From an uncultured Collinsella sp. (GTDB lineage Bacteria > Actinomycetota > Coriobacteriia > Coriobacteriales > Coriobacteriaceae): DNA of 64,000 bases. Position 1 is the stretch's first letter; each line of letters begins with the position of its first letter. Location: assembly GCA_900541205.1 (NCBI GenBank), contig UQIV01000008.1:11145-75144 (forward strand), written 5' to 3'. The notes below the pieces were generated by a model that saw only the letters and a list, made by a program, of their open reading frames with translations, searched no databases and was not told the DNA's origin. Made by a program: the position numbers and the translations under genes. Shown here piece by piece: positions 35,956-43,665 of the stretch.

Positions 35956-37221
35956 CTAGGGCGCGAGTGTGTCAACGGGGGCAACGATGATGCCCTCGGG
36001 CGTCGTATGGGCTGGCATGCCGAACCCGATGACGATGAGCTTGGCCGCGGGTGGTCTCTCGCCACGTTCGACCAGCTTTCGCTCGAGCCGAAGCAGGTTT
36101 GCAGATGCCTCGGGGATCTGCGGACTTCCGAGTTTTACTTCCACGGCAATCCAAGTTCCATCGCGCCTGTGTATAACGGCGTCGACCTCGAGATCGTCGG
36201 CGTCGTGGTAGTGGGACACCGATGAGTCATTAGCGGCTGCATAGACCTTAAGGTCGTGCAGGACGAGGGATTCGAAGAGCAGTCCCAGCGTCTTCGGGTC
36301 AGATGCCAATGATTCCGGATTTGCTCCGAGCAGCGCAACGGCAAGCGAAGGGTCGGCAAGGTGCCTTTTTGCGCTTTGCCGCAGCTTTACCGGAGACCTG
36401 AGTGCCGGATGCCAAGCCGGGATATCATCGATGATGTGTATTCTGCGCAAGGCATCCGTATAGCGCCGCAGCGTACTTCTCGATACATCACCGCCGAGGT
36501 CTTTCTCAAGAGACTTTTCGCCGGCAAGAGTGGATTCGTTGCGCGCAAGCGAAGACAGAAGAGCCCTGACTTTCTCCGGGTCACGCTTCACGCCGTCGAC
36601 CCTCGAAACATCCGATTCGCAGACACCGTCGATGTAGGCAGCGGATATACGCATTGCATCGGCAGTCGTCTTGCCAACCGCCTGAGGCCAACCACCGCGA
36701 CATAGCAATTCGGCGATATCGGCGATGCCGTTGATGGATCCAAGTGCCGCCTTGATGGGGCATCCGTTAAGCAGCGATTCGAGCGAGACCGCCCCTGAGG
36801 AAACCTCGAGTTCGGCCAGAGTCATTGTTTCCATGCGCAAGCGTGATATGCGCCCGATGCCGCTGTGCATCGGTTGGTCGGCATCGTTTGGTGTTGCTGA
36901 CCCCGTAAGCAAAAACTGCCCTGGCTCACCGGTTCGACGATCGCATTCGAAACGTATTGCGTCCCACAGTTTTGGCTCTTCCTGCCACTCATCGATGAGT
37001 CTCGGCGTTGCGCCGACTATTGCTTGAGCTGGGTCGATCCTGGCAAGCTGCAGTGCGGCAAAGTCTCCGGCAGGGTCGGAGAGAGACAGCGATGATTCAG
37101 CGAATCGCTGGGCCGTAGTCGTCTTTCCGCACCACTTCGGTCCCTGAATGAGCACGGCACCAAAAATGCCAAGATCGCGTTCGATTGAGCGATCGATACA
37201 TCTACTCATATACCTAGTCAT
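35956..37221 (-). CDS. AAA-type ATPase with DUF4143
   Basis: A 421-residue protein. The N-terminal AAA_14 domain has Walker A GPKWCGKTTT, Walker B-like PRLIDEW and sensor LLTGSATP. The C-terminal DUF4143 domain has the PD-(D/E)XK-like ending AVIHRRDGTWIAVEVKLG. This family is abundant and of unsettled function; defence, toxin or DNA-repair roles have been proposed. I prefer ATG 37221 because GGGGAATACG lies just before it; ATG 37236 is also possible. An exactly periodic 23-bp repeat array lies 55-192 bases upstream. Confidence 0.85.
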   Translation of the reverse strand: MTRYMSRCIDRSIERDLGIFGAVLIQGPKWCGKTTTAQRFAESSLSLSDPAGDFAALQLARIDPAQAIVGATPRLIDEWQEEPKLWDAIRFECDRRTGEPGQFLLTGSATPNDADQPMHSGIGRISRLRMETMTLAELEVSSGAVSLESLLNGCPIKAALGSINGIADIAELLCRGGWPQAVGKTTADAMRISAAYIDGVCESDVSRVDGVKRDPEKVRALLSSLARNESTLAGEKSLEKDLGGDVSRSTLRRYTDALRRIHIIDDIPAWHPALRSPVKLRQSAKRHLADPSLAVALLGANPESLASDPKTLGLLFESLVLHDLKVYAAANDSSVSHYHDADDLEVDAVIHRRDGTWIAVEVKLGSPQIPEASANLLRLERKLVERGERPPAAKLIVIGFGMPAHTTPEGIIVAPVDTLAP

Positions 37222-37275
37222 CGTATTCCCCGCCATTCAAAGAAACATTTTGTTTTATAGCATCTTACCAGCGCG

Positions 37276-37413
37276 TAAAACATTTTGACGAAAAACCATG
37301 ACACAATTTGACGGTATTTCGTGAAACAAATTGACGGTATCATATGAAACAATTTGACGGCGTTTTGTGAAACAGTTTTTCGGACATTTGTGAAACGCTC
37401 TGCGGCGGTTTCA
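37276..37413. repeat. Six tandem 23-bp iteron-like repeats
   Basis: Units start at 37276, 37299, 37322, 37345, 37368 and 37391, each exactly 23 bp. Best-conserved part TGAAACAATTTGACGG; the first and last two units are more diverged. It lies between the divergent DUF4143 ATPase and flavodoxin-like genes. A regulator-binding array is likely; no replication gene is nearby. Confidence 0.85.
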
Positions 37414-37562
37414 ATCCGAAGTACATACTGTTCGAAATCTGTCCAAAGATGCCATCTGCGTCGCCAATCGACAGACGGTGGTTTACATCTGTCACGTTAG
37501 TACTAAGATATTCATCTAATAAATTGCATTAGTGGCTTTAGTTTTGGGGGAAACGAGGCAAC

Positions 37563-38120
37563 GTGACTATGACGTGCTCTTTGGTGGTTAACAGCAAGAG
37601 CGGTAATACCAGGATGGTTTCGGGCGCGATCAAGCGCGCTCTGCAGGCTGCGGGCGTTGAGTTTGTCCATGCCGCGGCGTTGAGCGACGATGCGGATGCA
37701 GATCAGGTTGCGCTCGAGGCGCAGGGCGCCTGCGCGGCCGACACGGTGCTCGTCGGTTTTTGGTGCGACAAGGGCGCGTGCACGCCTTCGGTCGCGACGT
37801 TGCTCTCCGCCTTGCACGGCAAGCGCGTCTTCCTGTTTGGCACCTGCGGTTTTGGCGCCGACCAGAGCTATTACCAGCAGATTATCGACCGCGTAACTTC
37901 CAATTTGGCTGGGGATGCCGAGCTTGCGGGCTGGGCGATGTGCCAGGGCAAGATGGGCCCCGCGGTCAAGCAGCGCTACGAGGCCATGCTCGAGCAAGAT
38001 CCCGACAACGCCCGATTTAAGATGCTGCTCGATAACTGGGTCGCCGCAAAGGATCACCCCACCAAGGAAGATCTGGACAACATGGCTGCAGCCGCCAAAA
38101 AGGCCGTGCTGGGGGAGTAG
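37563..38120 (+). CDS. Flavodoxin-like protein
   Basis: A 185-residue protein. The N-terminal SLVVNSKSGNTRMV matches the FMN-phosphate loop of flavodoxins (T/S-x-T/S-G-N-T), and the second loop VLVGFWCDKGACTP and third loop FGTCGFGADQSYYQQ follow the fold. The C-terminal 60 residues (GKMGPAVKQRYEAMLEQDPD) resemble a short flavodoxin group with a helical tail. An electron carrier or reductase partner role is likely. GTG 37563 and ATG 37569 are both possible starts, with GAGG just upstream. Confidence 0.8.
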   Translation: MTMTCSLVVNSKSGNTRMVSGAIKRALQAAGVEFVHAAALSDDADADQVALEAQGACAADTVLVGFWCDKGACTPSVATLLSALHGKRVFLFGTCGFGADQSYYQQIIDRVTSNLAGDAELAGWAMCQGKMGPAVKQRYEAMLEQDPDNARFKMLLDNWVAAKDHPTKEDLDNMAAAAKKAVLGE

Positions 38121-38162
38121 CTCCCATCGCTGACGGCGGTCGGTCCATCTTTCTAAATGAAA

Positions 38163-38291
38163 CGTCCTCCCGGGCGTCGGGGCACGAAGTTCCCTGCTCT
38201 ACAGTCCTGCGCAAGACGAAGGCCACATTAAGTGACCTTCTTTGCGTGCGGAACTCGCGATGAACTTCGTGCCCCGCCGTCCGGGAGGACG
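38163..38291 (-). repeat. Three-copy covarying hairpin element, copy B
   Basis: 30-nt arms 38163-38192 and 38262-38291 are complementary with two mismatches. The core between them matches copies A and C when read on the minus strand. The inner hairpin has stem GAAGGTCAC/GTGGCCTTC (one G-T pair) and loop TTAAT. It lies 43 bases after the flavodoxin-like gene. Confidence 0.85.
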
Positions 38292-38353
38292 CCTCTTTAT
38301 TGATGGGAGGCCTGATAGGTCGATGGTTCCGTGCCCGGATGCGTCCAAAGTGG

Positions 38354-38780
38354 GACGGGCTTTCCGGATGGGCAGGCTTTCGAAAAATGCGTCCCGGAAT
38401 TTGCCTTTGGAATGGGACGTAGTTTCCCGTTGAGGTGCTTTGCGGAAAGTGCATCCCACTCTGGGGGTCCTCAACGGGAAACTGCGTCCCATAATTAGGC
38501 CGAGAAATGGGATGAACTTTCCCAATGAGAGCCAACCGGAAACCACGTCCCAGAATCAGCCCTCAAAGTGGGACGCCGTTTCCCAATGAGGCTCAAGCGG
38601 AAAATGCATCCCGGAATTTGCGCTCAAAGTGGGATGCGGTTTCCGGTTGAGGGTCTAAGGGGAAAGTGCGTCCCAGAATCGACGCTTGAAATGGGATGCA
38701 GTTTCCCGATGAGGCACTCGACGGAAAATACATCCCAGAAATGGCCTTTGAGCTGGGATAAGATTTCCGCGGCATCTCGG
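38354..38780. repeat. 62-bp repeat array upstream of the large surface protein
   Basis: About seven units. Each has GGGACG...TTTCCC...TGAGG...GGAAA...CGTCCC, a ~44-bp imperfect palindrome, separated by an ~18-base spacer such as AGAATCAGCCCTCAAAGT. Spacers are also partly conserved. 38465-38576 is the copy of a 112-bp segment repeated with one mismatch at 43180-43291. Not a CRISPR: no cas genes, and the units are degenerate. Confidence 0.85.
38465..38576 (+). repeat. 112-bp direct repeat, upstream copy
   Basis: Identical to 43180-43291 except one base (CCCTCAAAG against CCCCCAAAG). Same orientation, 4.7 kb apart, flanking the surface-protein gene. Confidence 0.9.
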
Positions 38781-38891
38781 ATTCTCAAAAATGAGACACG
38801 CCGTTGGCGAAAATGAGACACGTGATATCGGGCATCGGACGTATCATTTGTAAAAATGAGTCCACTCCACTCGAATAAAGCGAGGTCCCTC

Positions 38892-41800
38892 ATGTACGTT
38901 CCACACCCCCGTATCCGTAGGCTGTCGAAAATCCCGCTTGTTGGGACGGCGGCGCTTGCTGCGTTGATCGCCACGAACGTCGCCTGCTTCACGGCCACGC
39001 CCCAGGTTGCCCAGGCGGCAGACGCGCCTGCAATCACCGATATGACCGAGCAGGATTATCAAGCCCTGGGTCTGGGCACGAGCGAGGACATTCCGGCCGA
39101 TACCGTTGGCCCCTATTCCACTGATACCCCCACGACGTTTGCCACGCGCAGCGAGGTCTATATGGCAGCTAACGGTAGCCATGGCAATCGCTACACTCTG
39201 CGCGACAAGCTCGAGAACGTCGAGCGCGGTGACATTGGCGGCAGCAGCAAACTCACCGATGGCTATGGAAGTGTGTGGGGCGCCGCAAAGTTCTGGCAAA
39301 ACGTCAACAACTTCGATACGAACAGCGATCTCTACAAGCATAGCGACTACGGTGGCGGCACCTGGTCGTACCTAAGCAACAATGAGTCCTCAACAGTACT
39401 CGCCAACGACAACAACGGTTTCTCGGGCATTCACGCCACGAGTGTTGAGTTCTGCAGCGACGCCAGCACGGGCAAAAAGAGCCGCGTTGCCGAGCTCCGT
39501 GCCTACGGCGACAGTTCCTCCACGACGATTGACGGCAAGTCATACGCCGGAAAGGTTGAGCTGGTCCTCTACTCGTTTAGCAACGGGCGTACGCGCACTC
39601 TCGACACACACCTGCCGGTGACGGTCAACACTAATATGATGTACGAAGGCCGTTTTAAGTACCTGGATGCCGGTTACCTGCAAGAGCACGACGCCGTCTT
39701 TGATGTCGAGGCGGGCGATGTCGATGGCGACGGCGTCGACGAGCTTTTTGTCTACGCGGGCTGCTATGTCGACGAGAACGGCGTGCGCAAGGCTGTAGTC
39801 GACATGTATGACTTGGAGGGCGGCAACTGGAAGCAAAGCGTCGTCAAGATCGATGCCGGTAACGCCGCGGACTACACCACGCACAACAAGGGCGGGAACG
39901 ACTCCTGGACGCAGCTTCAGTCAGCTCCTGTCGTTTCGCTAGCGGCCGGCGACCTCGATCGCGATTTTTGCGATGACCTCGCCATCGTGGTCTCGGCACC
40001 CTACGGCAAGAAGAATATTGATAAGTCGACGCATTGCGAGCTGTTTTCGTGGGATGCATCCAAGGGTGCGCTCGTCCATGTCGATGCTCTGGGCGACGCG
40101 GGCGCAATCTCCCTCTCCGCGAACGGCAAGACCATGGTCGCTGCGAATGCGACGTTCGGCACGTTTGCCGCCTACGATGAAGAAGGAAAGAAGACGGGTG
40201 AAACCGTCACGGGCCTTATTCTTGCGGGCTATGACTGGCAACGCAGCGCTTTTGATTACGGCGCTTCTGACGGCAGCAAGGGGCTGTACGGCGCGCTGTA
40301 CCGCTACGCGTATTTTGACTCGGAGTCTGGCGAGTTCAAGCTTTCCGATTGCAAGGAATACAGAGACGGGCTCCTCGCCTCCTATGGGCTGACGCATGTG
40401 CCCAACAGCGCATGGAAGGATAGCGCTCAGGATAAGCGCTATCCGTGCACCTTGGCGCCTATTGCCCTTGCCACTGCCAACCTTGACGGCCTGTCCGAGC
40501 AGCTGGCGGTCGACGAGGTGCTCGTGGGCGGCGATGTGTTCCGCGACTTTGCCTGCAACACGGCACAGAGCGGGGCTCAGGGCTTGGGGTCCATGGTCGG
40601 AACCATGAGCATGAGCGGTCAGCAATACAACAGCAGCAACAAGCATGACCACAAGGGTATAGAGCAGGTGTGGATCAGCGACGTCAAGGCGGGCAGCGTC
40701 TCGGGTTCGGACCGCTATAACGAGAGCTTTATCGCCGTGGTGGGCAAGCACCGCGACGAGGACCTGCGCAAGAACGATGACTACTACTGGATGACCGCCT
40801 CGCATTTTTCGCTCGACGAGAACGGAAAGGTGCGCCGCGGCGAGGAGCAGGTGATTAGCGAGAGCAACCGTCGCGGCACTACCTACGGCACATTTATCTC
40901 GCTCGCGCTGCCCGATGTCGACAACGACAGCGTCAAGATCACGTACAAGGACCGCTACAAGGTCTATACCAACCCGCGCGTGCTTGCCGTGCTGCAGGAT
41001 GCGCCCTATGTTGAGGATCTGGAGCAGGCATACGGCTATCTGGTGTTGGGCGGCACGTCATACGGAGAGGAAAAGGGCACGGGGACATCCCAGGGCTATA
41101 CCATTGGCGCCGAGTTGGGCGTTGCCGTCGAGGTGCAGACCGGTCCGCCCCTGGTCGCGATGAATGCTTCAGTCGATTTTGCCGCCGAGGGATGCTATGA
41201 CTACCGGAGCGAGCGCACGGTCAGCGCAAGCGTAAGCTATGAGTCGCATGCCGGCGAGGGTGACAAGGCCGTGCTCTACACGATTCCGATGGTCTATTAC
41301 GAGTATGAGATCGAAAATGAGGAAACTGGTGGCAAGGGCGTGATGGCGGCGCCCGTGTCGCTCGGCGCGCAGACCTCGGTCGTTAATGTCGAGGCCTATG
41401 ACCGCATTGCCAAACAGCACAATATGACGCCGCTCAGCTACTTTTTGACCAACCGGTCGGGAGAACCCGGAACCTATCAAACGACGCTCAACGGCGAGAC
41501 TCCCGTTGGGGATTCCTTTGGCCTGGGCAAGCCTGGCGTAACGCGCGCCTACACGCACGATGGGTTTAACGGCGCCGCCGCGCAGTCGGGGGCGAGCATT
41601 GAGCAGACCATCGAAGTCGAGGAGGGCAAGGAGCAGGAGCTCGAGCTCGGCTTGACGCTGAACGGCAGCGTTGTCATGGGCGCGAAGCTCGCAAAGCACG
41701 AGTTGTTTGGCGGCCTGTGCTTTGGTGCCAACGCCGGCTTTACTACGGGTAACTCCTCGAGTGAATCGACCGAATACGGCGGCACCGTCGACAACCTGCC

Positions 41801-42980
41801 CGAGGCCGCGCAGGGCAAGTACGGTTTTGTGTGGCGTCTGGGCGTCAACGCGGTGGATGTCGACAAGTTCGAGGCAGACTCGGGCGACAAGCTCGGCACC
41901 AAGGACACCGACCAGTTCTGGATCGTGGGCTATGACGTTAAGGACGTCGAGATGCCCGACGCGCCGGCCGTGACGGGCTTTACGGCAAACGCCGTCGATT
42001 CGACCAGCGTTACGTTTAGCTGGGACGATGTACTCGCAAACAAGAGTGGCTTTAGCTACGGCGTGGGCATGCTGCAGAGCAATGCGGCGGATGCGGTCGT
42101 CAATAGCTGGAAGATTGCCGACAACACGCAGACCTCGCTCAAGTGGGATGGGCTGCAGCCCAATACGGAGTATCGATTCGCCATCGCCGCCGTTAAGAAT
42201 GGATCCACGACCGAAACAGGTATTCGCTCGGCAATCATCACGGTCAAGACCATGCCCGATGGCATGACGATGACCGTGAGCGGACCTGCAGCGGATGCTG
42301 CGGAGGGGTCGGATCTTGGATACGACTCTTCGGTTGAGCGCACGGCGGGAAGCCACCTGACGCTCTCGGCGATTGGCTATGTGAAGCAACTCGGTGCCGA
42401 CGATAACGAAACAGGGCTGGCACCGACCTATATGTGGTACCGCAAGGGCCGCGGCGAGACAGAGTTTAAGCTCGTGGGTGCCGATGGCAACCTCGCGGCT
42501 GGAACGGCCTCAAAGCTCGAGATTGACCTGACCGCAGACGATGACGGTGCGCAGTATTACTGCCACGTGGGATACAACGACGTGGGCCTCGACACCGGCA
42601 CGACGCTCGTGAATATCGAGGCCGAGGAGACGGCGCTCACAACGGTGAACGCCACCCCGATCCGCACGCGCCGCCTGTTCTCACAGGCAAGTGCGGGCGC
42701 CAAGAAGTTCCTGGACCATACGCTGGTAAACACCGCCGGCCCAACCGATTCCGAAGGCTCAAAGGACCCCGAGACTCCTGAGACCCCGACGAACCCGGAC
42801 AAGCCCAAGTCCGACAACGGAGCTAAGACCGACACCAAGGTCAAGACTACGACCACAGCGAAGAACCTCGCAAACACCGGCGACCAAACATTCGCCCTAG
42901 TCGCCACCGCAGCAGCAGCGGGAGCAACGCTCGTAGTGATAGCCCTCATCATGCTGATCAAGCGCCGCAAGACCCACTAG
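38892..42980 (+). CDS. Large cell-wall-anchored surface protein, LANTG type
   Basis: A 1362-residue secreted protein. Signal peptide (1 to about 43, ending VAQAAD). Two FG-GAP/VCBS-like calcium-loop stretches lie near 269 (GDVDGDGVDELFV) and 348 (GDLDRDFCDDLAIV). A long central part is not recognised. A fibronectin type III-like domain spans about 1023-1121 (LQPNTEYRFAIAAVKNG), and an Ig-like segment with DDGAQYYCHVG spans about 1126-1249. A Pro/Lys stalk is followed by LANTG near 1326, a membrane segment and tail KRRKTH. It is probably an adhesin-like cell-wall protein. ATG 38892 has GAGG upstream; ATG 38856 is an alternative. It is bracketed by 62-bp repeat arrays. Confidence 0.85.
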   Translation: MYVPHPRIRRLSKIPLVGTAALAALIATNVACFTATPQVAQAADAPAITDMTEQDYQALGLGTSEDIPADTVGPYSTDTPTTFATRSEVYMAANGSHGNRYTLRDKLENVERGDIGGSSKLTDGYGSVWGAAKFWQNVNNFDTNSDLYKHSDYGGGTWSYLSNNESSTVLANDNNGFSGIHATSVEFCSDASTGKKSRVAELRAYGDSSSTTIDGKSYAGKVELVLYSFSNGRTRTLDTHLPVTVNTNMMYEGRFKYLDAGYLQEHDAVFDVEAGDVDGDGVDELFVYAGCYVDENGVRKAVVDMYDLEGGNWKQSVVKIDAGNAADYTTHNKGGNDSWTQLQSAPVVSLAAGDLDRDFCDDLAIVVSAPYGKKNIDKSTHCELFSWDASKGALVHVDALGDAGAISLSANGKTMVAANATFGTFAAYDEEGKKTGETVTGLILAGYDWQRSAFDYGASDGSKGLYGALYRYAYFDSESGEFKLSDCKEYRDGLLASYGLTHVPNSAWKDSAQDKRYPCTLAPIALATANLDGLSEQLAVDEVLVGGDVFRDFACNTAQSGAQGLGSMVGTMSMSGQQYNSSNKHDHKGIEQVWISDVKAGSVSGSDRYNESFIAVVGKHRDEDLRKNDDYYWMTASHFSLDENGKVRRGEEQVISESNRRGTTYGTFISLALPDVDNDSVKITYKDRYKVYTNPRVLAVLQDAPYVEDLEQAYGYLVLGGTSYGEEKGTGTSQGYTIGAELGVAVEVQTGPPLVAMNASVDFAAEGCYDYRSERTVSASVSYESHAGEGDKAVLYTIPMVYYEYEIENEETGGKGVMAAPVSLGAQTSVVNVEAYDRIAKQHNMTPLSYFLTNRSGEPGTYQTTLNGETPVGDSFGLGKPGVTRAYTHDGFNGAAAQSGASIEQTIEVEEGKEQELELGLTLNGSVVMGAKLAKHELFGGLCFGANAGFTTGNSSSESTEYGGTVDNLPEAAQGKYGFVWRLGVNAVDVDKFEADSGDKLGTKDTDQFWIVGYDVKDVEMPDAPAVTGFTANAVDSTSVTFSWDDVLANKSGFSYGVGMLQSNAADAVVNSWKIADNTQTSLKWDGLQPNTEYRFAIAAVKNGSTTETGIRSAIITVKTMPDGMTMTVSGPAADAAEGSDLGYDSSVERTAGSHLTLSAIGYVKQLGADDNETGLAPTYMWYRKGRGETEFKLVGADGNLAAGTASKLEIDLTADDDGAQYYCHVGYNDVGLDTGTTLVNIEAEETALTTVNATPIRTRRLFSQASAGAKKFLDHTLVNTAGPTDSEGSKDPETPETPTNPDKPKSDNGAKTDTKVKTTTTAKNLANTGDQTFALVATAAAAGATLVVIALIMLIKRRKTH

Positions 42981-43007
42981 TAGCCAGTCGAACATATCGA
43001 CAACCCA

Positions 43008-43044
43008 AAAACCCGGGTAGCCAAAAACAGGCCACCCGGGTTTT
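43008..43044 (+). terminator. Terminator of large surface protein gene
   Basis: AAAACCCGGGTAGCC pairs with GGCCACCCGGGTTTT, then TCTG. Confidence 0.85.
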
Positions 43045-43061
43045 CTGTTGAGTGGAGACTC

Positions 43062-43425
43062 CGCAAGCGGAAACTGCATCCCACAATTAGCGCCTGGAAC
43101 GGGACACATTTTCCGTCAAGCCCTCATCCGGAAAATCCATCTCAGTTTGAGCGCCCAGACCGGGACGCACTTTCCCAAAGGGTCCTCAACGGGAAACTGC
43201 GTCCCATAATTAGGCCGAGAAATGGGATGAACTTTCCCAATGAGAGCCAACCGGAAACCACGTCCCAGAATCAGCCCCCAAAGTGGGACGCACTTTCCCA
43301 ACGAGCCTCAACCGGAAAATACATCCCGGAATCCAGCTGAATAGTGGGACACACTTTCCCAATCAGGTCCCAAGCGGAAACTGCATCCCGTTCCGGACGT
43401 GAATTCTGGGACACGGTTTCCGGAT
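43062..43425. repeat. 62-bp repeat array downstream of the large surface protein
   Basis: About six degenerate units of the same GGGACG...TTTCCC...GGAAA...CGTCCC palindrome as at 38354-38780, with the same spacing. It includes the 112-bp direct-repeat copy. Confidence 0.85.
43180..43291 (+). repeat. 112-bp direct repeat, downstream copy
   Basis: One mismatch to 38465-38576, same orientation. Confidence 0.9.
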
Positions 43426-43508
43426 ACAAAGAAGGCCACATGACGTGGCCTTCGACTTATATATGTTCAGCGGATACCCCCATGACAAGCCGCGCTCCAA
43501 CAACAGGG

Positions 43509-43638
43509 CGTCTGTCCGGGCGGAGGCATATAAGGTTCATCGCGAGTTCCGCACGCAAAGGAGGCCACTTAATGTGGCCTCCGTCTTGCGCAGGACTGTC
43601 CGAGCAGGGAACCTTATATGCCTCCGCCCGGACAGACG
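43509..43638 (+). repeat. Three-copy covarying hairpin element, copy C
   Basis: Perfect 30-nt arms (43509-43538 and 43609-43638) around a 70-nt core. The inner hairpin stem is GGAGGCCAC/GTGGCCTCC with loop TTAAT, differing from copy A at paired positions. It lies 28 bases from the stop of the LTA-synthase-like gene. Confidence 0.85.
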
Positions 43639-43665
43639 TTTCAGTTATGAACTCGCAGCTAGTCG

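Noticed and set aside
37276..37413. Plasmid or phage replication origin based on iterons
   Set aside because: No Rep protein, DnaA-box cluster or partition genes nearby; both flanking genes look chromosomal.
38354..38780. CRISPR array
   Set aside because: Units are degenerate palindromes with partly conserved 18-base spacers, and there are no cas genes in the window.
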